Source: Sulfitobacter sp. (GTDB taxonomy: Bacteria > Pseudomonadota > Alphaproteobacteria > Rhodobacterales > Rhodobacteraceae). Taken from it: a DNA stretch of 9,844 nt. The notes under the pieces are model-generated. The model made no database searches and was not told where the DNA came from. It was given only the letters and a program-made list of their open reading frames with translations. The stretch covers positions 1-9,844 of the forward strand of contig JAGXHD010000083.1 in assembly GCA_024636395.1 (NCBI GenBank). Direction: 5' to 3'. Shown piece by piece: positions 1 through 5,784 of this stretch. The position numbers and the translations under genes were made by a program. Within the stretch, counting starts at the first letter, position 1, and each line of letters begins with the position of its first letter.

Positions 1-45
1 AAAGAGGCGCTGGAGGATCCACGCCGCCTGTTGATGGATCTCTAG
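1..45 (+). CDS. sucB: 2-oxoglutarate dehydrogenase E2 subunit, 3' end only
   Basis: An open frame enters from the left edge and ends at TAG (43-45), encoding KEALEDPRRLLMDL. This matches the conserved C-terminus of dihydrolipoamide succinyltransferases (E. coli SucB ends in a very similar KELLEDPTRLLLDV). E2 transfers succinyl groups from the lipoyl arm to CoA in the 2-oxoglutarate dehydrogenase complex of the TCA cycle. Only 14 residues are visible, so the call rests on this tail and on lpd (E3) lying downstream on the same strand. Another 2-oxoacid dehydrogenase E2 is possible but less likely, since the LEDP-RLLLD ending is typical of the succinyltransferase. Confidence 0.75.
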   Translation, partial: KEALEDPRRLLMDL

Positions 46-48
46 GCC

Positions 49-486
49 ATGGCGGAGCCTGAGGACCCCAAACTGACGGCACTGATGGCTGGCTATCTAG
101 CCGCGATGCCCTTCGCCGGTGCGCTCGAGGTTGAAGTCGTCAGCGCGGTCTCGGGCTCCGTCACCCTCGAGGCTCCGCTCACGGCGCCCTTCGAGGCTCC
201 ACCCGGTGCCTTCGCCGCAAGCTCGGTTGGGGCGCTCGGCGATATGGCAGCGATGCTCTCGGTGACCTCGGCGTTACCCCCCGATGGCGCCATGTCCACC
301 ATGGATTTCACGATCAAGATGCTCGGTCAGGCCCGCGGGGCGCGCTTGCGCGCCGTAGGTCAGGCCAAGCAGATCGGCAAAACCACCTGTGTCGGCGCTG
401 CCGACATTTATATCCAGCAGGGCGCGGAGTGGATCCCCTGCGGCACCCTGCTCGCAACCGGGCGCCGCTTGTCCCTCACGCGCTAG
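49..486 (+). CDS. PaaI-like hotdog-fold thioesterase family protein, HGG motif absent
   Basis: This 145-residue protein has the size and layout of a single-domain PaaI/YbgC-type hotdog acyl-CoA thioesterase: an N-terminal helix, a strand around residues 26-42, the central helix around 57-72, then strands including MDFTIKML (about 85-92) and LRAVGQAKQIGKTT (about 100-113). PaaI enzymes usually have HGG nine residues before a conserved Asp. Asp65 (in ALGD) is present here, but the HGG positions read Ala56-Ala57-Ser58, so catalysis is doubtful or altered. The ATG lies 3 bases after the E2 stop with only a poor Shine-Dalgarno, suggesting translation coupled to sucB. A later ATG (85) would cut the N-terminal helix. 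The fold assignment is good; substrate and activity are unknown. Confidence 0.7.
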   Translation: MAEPEDPKLTALMAGYLAAMPFAGALEVEVVSAVSGSVTLEAPLTAPFEAPPGAFAASSVGALGDMAAMLSVTSALPPDGAMSTMDFTIKMLGQARGARLRAVGQAKQIGKTTCVGAADIYIQQGAEWIPCGTLLATGRRLSLTR

Positions 487-548
487 CCGCGCCTGCAACA
501 CTGCCCTACACTGCAACTTGAGCACCACTGCGCACACCTGTGCCCAAA

Positions 549-553
549 GGAGA
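549..553 (+). promoter_or_regulatory. Ribosome binding site fixing the start at 564
   Basis: GGAGA at 549-553 (within AAAGGAGA) lies 10 bases before ATG 564 and downstream of the alternative GTG at 540. This supports the shorter 87-residue product. Confidence 0.6.
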
Positions 554-563
554 CCGGAACACG

Positions 564-827
564 ATGCAAATGATCTGCCATTTCGAAGTCACCTCGTTCG
601 AGGCGTGGAAAAAGGCGTTTGACGGCGATAACGAGGCCCGACGTGATGCGGGGCTCTCCGTGTTACAAATCTGGCGTGACGCCGACAGCACCACACACGC
701 TTTCGCGCTGTTGTCGGTCAACGACCGCGCCAAGGCGGAGCAGTGGATTACACGCTCGAACGCGCTCAGCTCGGATGACAATTCAACAGTGCTGCACGCC
801 AGCCACTTCTTCGTGAAAACCCTGTGA
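564..827 (+). CDS. Small conserved hypothetical protein (dimeric alpha/beta-barrel-like)
   Basis: This 87-residue soluble protein begins MQMICHFEVTSFEAWKKAF. The pattern strand, 'F..W...F' helix, strand (LSVLQIWRD), strand (HAFALLSV), helix (AKAEQWITR) and final strand (HASHFFVKTL) resembles small ferredoxin-like/ABM-type proteins that dimerise into an alpha/beta barrel. That fold is inferred from the pattern, and no catalytic residue can be named. The ATG at 564 is chosen because an AAAGGAGA Shine-Dalgarno (546-553) precedes it; the in-frame GTG at 540 lies upstream of that site. The stop TGA shares its A with the ATG of the next gene (827), so translational coupling with the MAPEG gene is likely. 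The function is unknown. Confidence 0.75.
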   Translation: MQMICHFEVTSFEAWKKAFDGDNEARRDAGLSVLQIWRDADSTTHAFALLSVNDRAKAEQWITRSNALSSDDNSTVLHASHFFVKTL

Positions 828-1222
828 TGACCCCTGAGCTCACCGCCCTCACTCTCGCTGCCCTTCTGCAAATCGTGCAGTTCAGCCTTTTCGCGGTGCC
901 TGCCAATATCCAGATCGGCAGCGGCTATCTGATGTCCGCGCGTGACCGGGAGCCAAGCCGTAAGATGAGTGACACGACCGCCCGTCTGGGCCGCGCGTTC
1001 GAGAACCACTTCGAAGGGCTGATCCTGTTCGGCATCGCCGTGGCCGTAATCCAGATGTCGGGGCAAAACTCCGCGCTCACCGGCGCTTGCGCGTGGGTCT
1101 ATCTTGCCGCCCGCGTGCTGTATGTGCCCGCATATTTTTTCGGCTGGTCCCCCGGTCGCTCGATCATCTGGGCCGTGGGGTTTTTCGCCACGCTCATCCT
1201 TCTCATCGCGGCACTCATCTGA
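827..1222 (+). CDS. MAPEG family membrane protein
   Basis: This 131-residue integral membrane protein has four predicted helices, at about residues 5-26, 63-79, 84-105 and 112-131. The loop before helix 2 reads R56-A57-x-x-N60-x-x-E63, the hallmark RAxxNxxE of MAPEG proteins (membrane-associated proteins in eicosanoid and glutathione metabolism). R96-V-L-Y followed by P101-A-Y in helix 3 also fits. Bacterial members of this type are often annotated as MAPEG proteins without a proven substrate, so glutathione transferase or peroxidase activity is only a family-based possibility. The ATG at 827 overlaps the preceding stop by one base; an in-frame GTG at 824 would add one residue. It belongs to the same transcription unit as the two small genes upstream. 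Confidence 0.88.
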   Translation: MTPELTALTLAALLQIVQFSLFAVPANIQIGSGYLMSARDREPSRKMSDTTARLGRAFENHFEGLILFGIAVAVIQMSGQNSALTGACAWVYLAARVLYVPAYFFGWSPGRSIIWAVGFFATLILLIAALI

Positions 1223-1247
1223 CGCCCGCTTCCGCCTCCCTGATGTG

Positions 1248-1278
1248 CAGGGGGTGTACAGGGGGTATACCAACACCC
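1248..1278. repeat. Tandem 11-bp repeat within an inverted repeat upstream of lpd
   Basis: Two copies of CAGGGGGTRTA lie head to tail (1248-1258 and 1259-1269), a spacing of about one helical turn. The second copy contains the palindrome GGTATACC (1264-1271). An inverted pair GGGTGT (1252-1257) and ACACCC (1273-1278) encloses it. The element lies in the 81-bp gap before lpd, 26 bases upstream of the start codon. It could be an operator for a dimeric regulator or an RNA hairpin in the leader. I know of no named regulator with this site. Confidence 0.5.
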
Positions 1279-1291
1279 TCGTCATTTTCTT

Positions 1292-1297
1292 AAGGAG
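1292..1297 (+). promoter_or_regulatory. Strong Shine-Dalgarno of lpd
   Basis: AAGGAG lies 6 bases before the ATG at 1304. It is a near-ideal site, which fits a highly expressed metabolic enzyme and allows lpd to be translated independently of the MAPEG gene. Confidence 0.7.
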
Positions 1298-1303
1298 AAT
1301 CTC

Positions 1304-2692
1304 ATGTCCGACTATGACGTCATCATCATCGGTTCCGGCCCCGGCGGCTATGTTGCGGCCATCCGCTGCGCGCAGCTTGGCCTGAAAACTGCTTGTGTGG
1401 AGGGCCGAGAAACACTGGGCGGCACCTGCCTCAACGTAGGCTGCATCCCGTCCAAGGCGCTGCTGCACGCGAGCCACATGCTGCACGAGGCAGAGCACAA
1501 CTTCGCCGAGATGGGCCTCAAGGGAAAGTCACCCTCCGTCGATTGGCCACAGATGCAGAAGTACAAGCAATCCACCATCGATACCAATACCAAGGGCATC
1601 GAATTTCTTTTCAAAAAGAACAAGGTAGACTGGATCAAGGGCTGGGCCACCATTCCTGAGGCGGGCCGCGTCAAGGTTGGCGACGACACGCACACGGCCA
1701 AGAACATCATCATTGCGACAGGCTCCGAACCGTCGAGCCTGAAAGGCGTCGAGGTCGACGAGAAGATCGTCGTCAGCTCCACCGGCGCGCTCGAGTTGGG
1801 CAAGGTCCCCAAGAACCTCGTCGTGATCGGTGCAGGCGTCATCGGGCTCGAGCTAGGCTCGGTCTACGCGCGTCTGGGTTCGGAGGTGACGGTGGTCGAA
1901 TATCTTGATCACATCACCCCCGGCATGGACGCTGAGATCAGCAAGCAGTTCCAGAAAACACTTGTTAAGCAGGGCCTCAAATTCATCATGGGGGCCGCTG
2001 TCCAAAAGACAGAGACCACGAAATCGAAGGCAAAAGTTACGTATAAACTACGTAAGGACGATAGCGAGCACGTCATCGATGCCGATACTGTTTTGCTCTC
2101 CACAGGCCGTCGCCCCTTTATGGACGGTCTTGGCGTCGATGCTCTCGACATGGTCATGACAGACCGCGGCCAGATCCAGGTCAACGACAAATGGCAGACT
2201 TCCGTCAAAGGCATCTATGCGATCGGCGATGTGATCGAAGGGCCGATGCTTGCCCATAAGGCCGAAGACGAGGGCATGGCCTGCGCCGAACAGATCGCGG
2301 GTAAACACGGTCACGTTAACTACTCAGTGATACCCGGTGTGATCTACACCCACCCAGAAGTGGCGAATGTGGGCGAAACCGAAGAAACACTGAAAGCCTC
2401 GGGCCGCGCCTACAAAGTCGGCAAGTTCAGCTTTATGGGCAACGCGCGCGCGAAGGCGAATTTCTCTGGCGATGGTTTCGTTAAAATGCTCGCGGACAAA
2501 GAAACCGACCGCATTCTGGGATGCCATATCATCGGCCCTATGGCAGGCGATCTTATCCACGAGGTTTGCGTTGCGATGGAATTCGGCGCCTCCGCGCAGG
2601 ATCTAGCTATGACATGCCATGCCCACCCAACTTATTCAGAGGCGGTGAAAGAGGCTGCCCTCGCCTGTGGCGACGGCGCGATCCACATGTAA
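1304..2692 (+). CDS. lpd: Dihydrolipoyl dehydrogenase (E3)
   Basis: This 462-residue flavoprotein reoxidises dihydrolipoamide on the E2 subunit and passes electrons through FAD to NAD+. It serves the 2-oxoglutarate dehydrogenase complex, and often others. Visible features are the FAD-binding GSGPGG (10-15), the redox disulfide in GGTCLNVGCIPSK (Cys42 and Cys47), the NAD-binding GAGVIG (176-181) with Glu199 ending the second strand (NAD preference), the FAD motif AIGD (306-309), and the C-terminal HPTYSE with catalytic His441 and Glu446. Length and motif order are those of a complete, intact E3. With the E2 tail at the left edge, this is the E3 gene of the sucAB-type operon, separated from E2 by three small genes. 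The C-terminus converges on the FMN-binding gene after a 15-base gap. Confidence 0.97.
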   Translation: MSDYDVIIIGSGPGGYVAAIRCAQLGLKTACVEGRETLGGTCLNVGCIPSKALLHASHMLHEAEHNFAEMGLKGKSPSVDWPQMQKYKQSTIDTNTKGIEFLFKKNKVDWIKGWATIPEAGRVKVGDDTHTAKNIIIATGSEPSSLKGVEVDEKIVVSSTGALELGKVPKNLVVIGAGVIGLELGSVYARLGSEVTVVEYLDHITPGMDAEISKQFQKTLVKQGLKFIMGAAVQKTETTKSKAKVTYKLRKDDSEHVIDADTVLLSTGRRPFMDGLGVDALDMVMTDRGQIQVNDKWQTSVKGIYAIGDVIEGPMLAHKAEDEGMACAEQIAGKHGHVNYSVIPGVIYTHPEVANVGETEETLKASGRAYKVGKFSFMGNARAKANFSGDGFVKMLADKETDRILGCHIIGPMAGDLIHEVCVAMEFGASAQDLAMTCHAHPTYSEAVKEAALACGDGAIHM

Positions 2693-2699
2693 GCTATCC

Positions 2700-2731
2700 C
2701 GCGCGGCCTACCACATGGTTTTGGCCGCGCG
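2700..2731. terminator. GC-rich inverted repeat between convergent genes, possible bidirectional terminator
   Basis: CGCGCGGCC (2700-2708) and GGCCGCGCG (2723-2731) form a perfect 9-bp stem with a 14-base loop. It lies 7 bases after the lpd stop and spans the last codons and stop of the convergent FMN-binding gene. There is no T-run on either side, so it is not a canonical intrinsic terminator. It may act as a pause or RNA 3'-end-stabilising hairpin, or rely on Rho. Confidence 0.45.
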
Positions 2732-3313
2732 CGGCGCCCAGGTGGCGTCATAGTCGGCGCCCCCCTCTGTCCCGTCAGAGACCTCCGCAAGGATCTCCCC
2801 CATCGTCGGCAGGCCCTCGCTCAGGTCCTCACCCGCCCACGTTCCGGCCCGCATCAGCGCGCGCGCGCATTGGCTGTAAACTTCGGATATCTCGATCACA
2901 ATGACAGTGGCAGGCTGTCTAGCGTCCTTATCGAACCGCCCACGCAGGTCCACATCGTCGGTGATCCAAGCAGTGCCATTGACGCGAACTACATTGTTGG
3001 ATCCGGGCACGATGAACATCAGCGAGATCCGCCCATCGGCCACGATATTGCGCAGCGTGTCGAGCCGTTGATTGCCGCGCCAGTCCGGCAGCGCCAGACG
3101 CTTGGGATCCAGCTCCAATACCACCGGCCCCGCATCGCCGCGCGGGCTGCCGTCTGTTCCCTGCGGCCCCACTGTGCTCACCATGCACAGTCGCGACGCC
3201 ATGATCCACTTGCGATAAAGCGGAGTCAGATTGTCCGAGACCTTGGCGATCGCCGCGGTCCCCGGTGCGCCGTAAAGCGCCTCAAGAGCCTCTACAGTTT
3301 CAATTTTGTTCAT
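2708..3313 (-). CDS. Pyridoxamine 5'-phosphate oxidase-like FMN-binding split-barrel protein
   Basis: This 201-residue soluble protein has the split-barrel layout of the PNPOx-like superfamily: an N-terminal helical segment, a strand around MASRLCMVSTVGPQG (about 38-52), a phosphate/FMN-loop-like SPRGD (56-60), LALPDWRGNQRLDTLRNI (73-90), DGRISLMFIVPG (93-104) and VRVNGTAWITDD (109-120). It looks closest to the MSMEG_1061-type subgroup of FMN-binding proteins, which are oxidoreductases of unknown substrate, rather than to true PdxH. The ATG at 3313 follows GGAGGA (complement of 3319-3324) by 5 bases. The frame stays open upstream to 3529, but that extension is Arg/Trp-rich and antiparallel in character to the plsC coding sequence, so it is rejected. 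The gene overlaps the end of plsC by 14 bases and is the last gene of the ftsE operon. Confidence 0.85.
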   Translation of the reverse strand: MNKIETVEALEALYGAPGTAAIAKVSDNLTPLYRKWIMASRLCMVSTVGPQGTDGSPRGDAGPVVLELDPKRLALPDWRGNQRLDTLRNIVADGRISLMFIVPGSNNVVRVNGTAWITDDVDLRGRFDKDARQPATVIVIEISEVYSQCARALMRAGTWAGEDLSEGLPTMGEILAEVSDGTEGGADYDATWAPRAAKTMW

Positions 3314-4040
3314 ACAAATCCTCCAGCCCCGTCTCCTTGAGCAGTGCGTCCGAGGCCACCTCGATCCGCTGCTCCAGCTCCGCCACGAAGGCAGCGCGCG
3401 GCATGCCTGGCAGGATCGGCGGCAGGAAATCCACCACCGCCACACCCGGCCGCCGGTATAGCCCCCGGCGCGGCCAGAACACGCCCGCATTCGTCGCCAC
3501 TGGATAGCAGGGCTGGCCCAGTTGCTCATACAAGATCGCCGTGCCCACCTTGTAGGGCAGCTTGGTGCCGGGAGGAGAGCGCGTGCCCTGGGGATAGATC
3601 ACCAGCTGCCCCGGCTCCCGCGCGCCCGCGTCCACATCCGCAACCATCTTCGAGATCGCTGCCCCGCGTTTGCCACGGTCAACAAACACCATCTGCATCT
3701 TGGTGGCGTATTGCCCTAGGAAGGGCGAATAGCGCAGCTGCTCCTTCATGATGAATTTCGAGGCCGGAAGGGCGTTGAAGATCATCAGGATATCGAGGAA
3801 TGACTGATGCTTGGCCGCAACCAGCGCTGCCATGTCAGGGGGTGTGCCGCGCACCTCGCAGCGCAGCCCGATCATCCAGCCCGCCGTCCAGATCACCCAT
3901 CTCGCGTAGCTGCGGCACCCCGCATAGGCACCGCGCTTAGACAGCATCGCCCAAGGGGCGAAGAGAAGGCCGATCACAGGCAGCATCACCGTAGCCTGAA
4001 CCACGAAAATGATCGAGCGGATCCATTGCAACAGGTTCAT
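3300..4040 (-). CDS. plsC: 1-acyl-sn-glycerol-3-phosphate acyltransferase (PlsC type)
   Basis: This 246-residue membrane-associated acyltransferase makes phosphatidic acid by acylating lysophosphatidic acid at sn-2. An N-terminal hydrophobic segment (about 8-32) anchors it. The four acyltransferase motifs are in order: H78-QSFL-D83 (HX4D, the catalytic pair), FVDRGKR (119-125), Y149-PQGTR-154, and P180-VATNAG (180-186). Motif III has Gln151 where the classical FPEGTR has Glu; I recall YPQGTR as common in alphaproteobacterial members, so activity is still expected. The ATG overlaps the ftsX stop (ATGA), preceded by GGAGAG 6 bases upstream. Its place behind ftsEX suggests coordination of division and membrane synthesis. 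A different lysophospholipid acceptor cannot be excluded from sequence alone. Confidence 0.9.
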   Translation of the reverse strand: MNLLQWIRSIIFVVQATVMLPVIGLLFAPWAMLSKRGAYAGCRSYARWVIWTAGWMIGLRCEVRGTPPDMAALVAAKHQSFLDILMIFNALPASKFIMKEQLRYSPFLGQYATKMQMVFVDRGKRGAAISKMVADVDAGAREPGQLVIYPQGTRSPPGTKLPYKVGTAILYEQLGQPCYPVATNAGVFWPRRGLYRRPGVAVVDFLPPILPGMPRAAFVAELEQRIEVASDALLKETGLEDLYEQN

Positions 4041-4945
4041 GTCGGGCTCTCCAAAGTGCGCCTTGCCGCCATCCGCGTGGCGATAAAGGCCACCGCAGCG
4101 GCCAGCGGTGGAATGAGCAGCGGTACCAGCCAGTGCAGGCCCTGAAATCCCAGCCCGGTGAGAAAACTCGCTGTCTCATCTTCACCGCCGGGCAAGAGCA
4201 GCACAGCGATCATCCCGAGAACCATCCCCACGAGTGCTCCGATCAGCGCTCGCAGGGTAAACCGACGAATGAATGCCCGCGCGATATAATCGTCCGTCGC
4301 CCCCACGAGCCTCAGCACGGAAATCACCTGCGCATTGGCCGCGAGTGCAGCGTTTGCTGCCAGCGTGACCATTGCCGCTGTGACAGCGGCAATCAGCACA
4401 CTCGACACCCAGCCCAGCATCTTGAGCCTTGAGGCAGCCTTCACAAGCGGCGCGCGCCAGCGACTGTGATCATCCAGCATCGCGCCCGGCACTTCCGCAG
4501 CGAGACGCAAGCGGAGCCCTGCCGCATCCATGCCCTCCTCCGTCTCAATGACCTCGATGAGGCGGGGCACCGGAAGGCTATCGAGTTCCAGCTCAGCGCC
4601 GAACCAGGGCGCGAGCAAAGCGGCCTGCTCTTCGTTGCTCAGCGCACGTGCCTGCGCCACGCCGCGGGTCGTCTCCAGGATCCGCAAAGCCGCGTTGGTC
4701 TGGGCCTGCTGCTGGTCATCAGGAGCAGCGATCCGGATCGTCGCGGAGCGGGCAAGCTCGGAGCCCCACTGCTCGGCCAGACGCCCCGCAGCAAGCGAAA
4801 GCGCCAACGCAAATACCGCTAGAAACGCCATGGCACCGGCGGCAAACAAGGTGAGCTGCGCGGTAAAGCCCGAGGGCGGCACCACGCGGTCGGCCTGCGT
4901 ATCAGGCTGAAACGCCCGAACCAGCTGCGCCCGCAGCCCCTTCAC
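4037..4945 (-). CDS. ftsX: Cell division protein FtsX (ABC transporter permease-like)
   Basis: This 302-residue protein has the FtsX topology: a cytoplasmic N-terminus, TM1 at about 29-53, a periplasmic domain of roughly 120 residues, then TM2 (about 176-197), TM3 (about 231-251) and TM4 (about 271-291). The cytoplasmic coupling segment SVLRLVGATDDYIARAF (about 209-225) between TM2 and TM3 is the conserved FtsX signature. With FtsE it forms an ATP-driven complex at the septum that controls peptidoglycan hydrolases; it is not a classical transporter. The start is GTG, overlapping the ftsE stop in GTGA, with GGGAG 7 bases upstream in ftsE. The plsC gene overlaps its end by 4 bases. The sequence appears complete and intact. 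Confidence 0.93.
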   Translation of the reverse strand: MKGLRAQLVRAFQPDTQADRVVPPSGFTAQLTLFAAGAMAFLAVFALALSLAAGRLAEQWGSELARSATIRIAAPDDQQQAQTNAALRILETTRGVAQARALSNEEQAALLAPWFGAELELDSLPVPRLIEVIETEEGMDAAGLRLRLAAEVPGAMLDDHSRWRAPLVKAASRLKMLGWVSSVLIAAVTAAMVTLAANAALAANAQVISVLRLVGATDDYIARAFIRRFTLRALIGALVGMVLGMIAVLLLPGGEDETASFLTGLGFQGLHWLVPLLIPPLAAAVAFIATRMAARRTLESPT

Positions 4946-5619
4946 AGGTCAGCTCCCGCAAGCTGGATGCGCCGATTTGCGATGCGCAAGACACGCGCTT
5001 GCACGTGTGCTTTGGTGGCACGGATCAGCCCCAGATCATGCGTCGCGACCAGCACGGTCTTGCCCATCCGGTTGAGCTCGATCAGCAGGCGCAGCAGGCG
5101 CTGCGACATATCCCAATCCACATTGCCCGTCGGCTCGTCGGCGAGCACCACATCGGGGGACATGATGACCGCACGGGCGAGCGCCGCACGTTGCCGTTCC
5201 CCACCCGACAACTCAGGCGGCAGTGCGGCCGACCGCTCCGTCAGGCCGACCCAGTGCATCAGATCTTCAAGATCCTCGCCCGCGGCCTCAGCACTTCGCC
5301 CGGAGGCGTGCAGGGGCAATGCGATATTTTGGGAAAGAGTAAGGTGATCGAGGAACTGGCAATCTTGATGGACCACACCCATCCGGCGGCGCAGCAGCGC
5401 GACGTCATCGCGGGTCATCGCGCGAACATCGCGGTCGAACAGCCGGACATGCCCGGCCGTCGGCAGCAACGCACCGTAACACAGCTTCATCAGCGTGGTT
5501 TTACCGGAACCCGATGGCCCGGTGAGAAAGTGAAAAGACCCAGGCGCCAGCTTGAGCGATATGTCGGATAACAGCTCGCCTCCGCCATAGCTATAGGCCA
5601 CATTTTCCAGCTCGATCAC
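4942..5619 (-). CDS. ftsE: Cell division ATP-binding protein FtsE
   Basis: This 225-residue ABC ATPase pairs with FtsX. Motifs in order are Walker A GPSGSGKT (34-41), the Q-loop Gln85 in VVHQDCQFL, signature LSGGE (137-141), Walker B VVLADE (157-162) and the H-loop His194 in VLVATHDLGL. The Q-loop neighbourhood (VHQDCQFLDHLT) and the total length, without extra domains, are typical of FtsE rather than LolD or lipoprotein exporters, and the adjacent ftsX settles it. The start is GTG with a strong GGGAGG about 6 bases upstream. It is the first gene of the four-gene minus-strand operon and faces the zinc-ribbon gene across a 165-base divergent region that should carry its promoter. Confidence 0.95.
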   Translation of the reverse strand: MIELENVAYSYGGGELLSDISLKLAPGSFHFLTGPSGSGKTTLMKLCYGALLPTAGHVRLFDRDVRAMTRDDVALLRRRMGVVHQDCQFLDHLTLSQNIALPLHASGRSAEAAGEDLEDLMHWVGLTERSAALPPELSGGERQRAALARAVIMSPDVVLADEPTGNVDWDMSQRLLRLLIELNRMGKTVLVATHDLGLIRATKAHVQARVLRIANRRIQLAGADL

Positions 5620-5784
5620 TGCACGCCTCCCTCGGTTGGCCTGTTGTGCCTTAGCACCGCTCGGGTTTCAATCCATGGGCTCACGGCAAACGCGCCAGAA
5701 TAGACTTTTCGTGCCGCCCCATACCTCCTATGCTAGTGTTAATGATTGGTAAACGGGTCAAAGACCGTTGTTTCGGGGCGTGAA
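5620..5784. promoter_or_regulatory. Divergent intergenic region of ftsE and the zinc-ribbon gene
   Basis: These 165 bases separate two genes transcribed away from each other, so they should hold both promoters. It contains the less GC-rich stretch TATGCTAGTGTTAATG (5729-5744), where TATGCT (5729-5734) could be a -10 element for the + strand gene. I cannot pair it confidently with a -35. A short palindrome GTGC-CTTA-GCAC (5646-5657) lies near ftsE. No promoter for ftsE is assignable by eye. Confidence 0.5.
5739..5754 (+). promoter_or_regulatory. CtrA-box-like sequence
   Basis: TTAA-N7-TAAAC at 5739-5754 differs from the alphaproteobacterial CtrA consensus TTAA-N7-TTAAC at a single position. 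It lies in the divergent region, 30 bases before the ATG of the zinc-ribbon gene and 119 bases from the ftsE start. CtrA is the cell-cycle and motility response regulator of alphaproteobacteria. A single near-match in an intergenic AT-richer stretch could be chance, so this is a candidate only. Confidence 0.35.

Noticed and set aside
506..1498. Minus-strand 330-codon open frame across the small genes and the start of lpd
   Set aside because: It runs antisense to three supported genes and lpd, has a Cys/Arg/His-rich composition with no recognisable motif, and is explained by the high GC content.
3314..3529. N-terminal extension of the FMN-binding protein
   Set aside because: The frame is open but lies within plsC, with an Arg/Trp/Ser-rich composition typical of a shadow frame. 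The ATG at 3313 has a good Shine-Dalgarno and the expected family start.
4999..5571. Plus-strand 190-codon open frame opposite ftsE
   Set aside because: It is antisense to a complete FtsE with all ABC motifs, and its product is His/Arg/Gln-rich without any motif.
5746..5784. TTG start for the zinc-ribbon protein
   Set aside because: It would add 13 residues before the ribbon and overlap the CtrA-like box; MRLICPNC is the natural start of this family.
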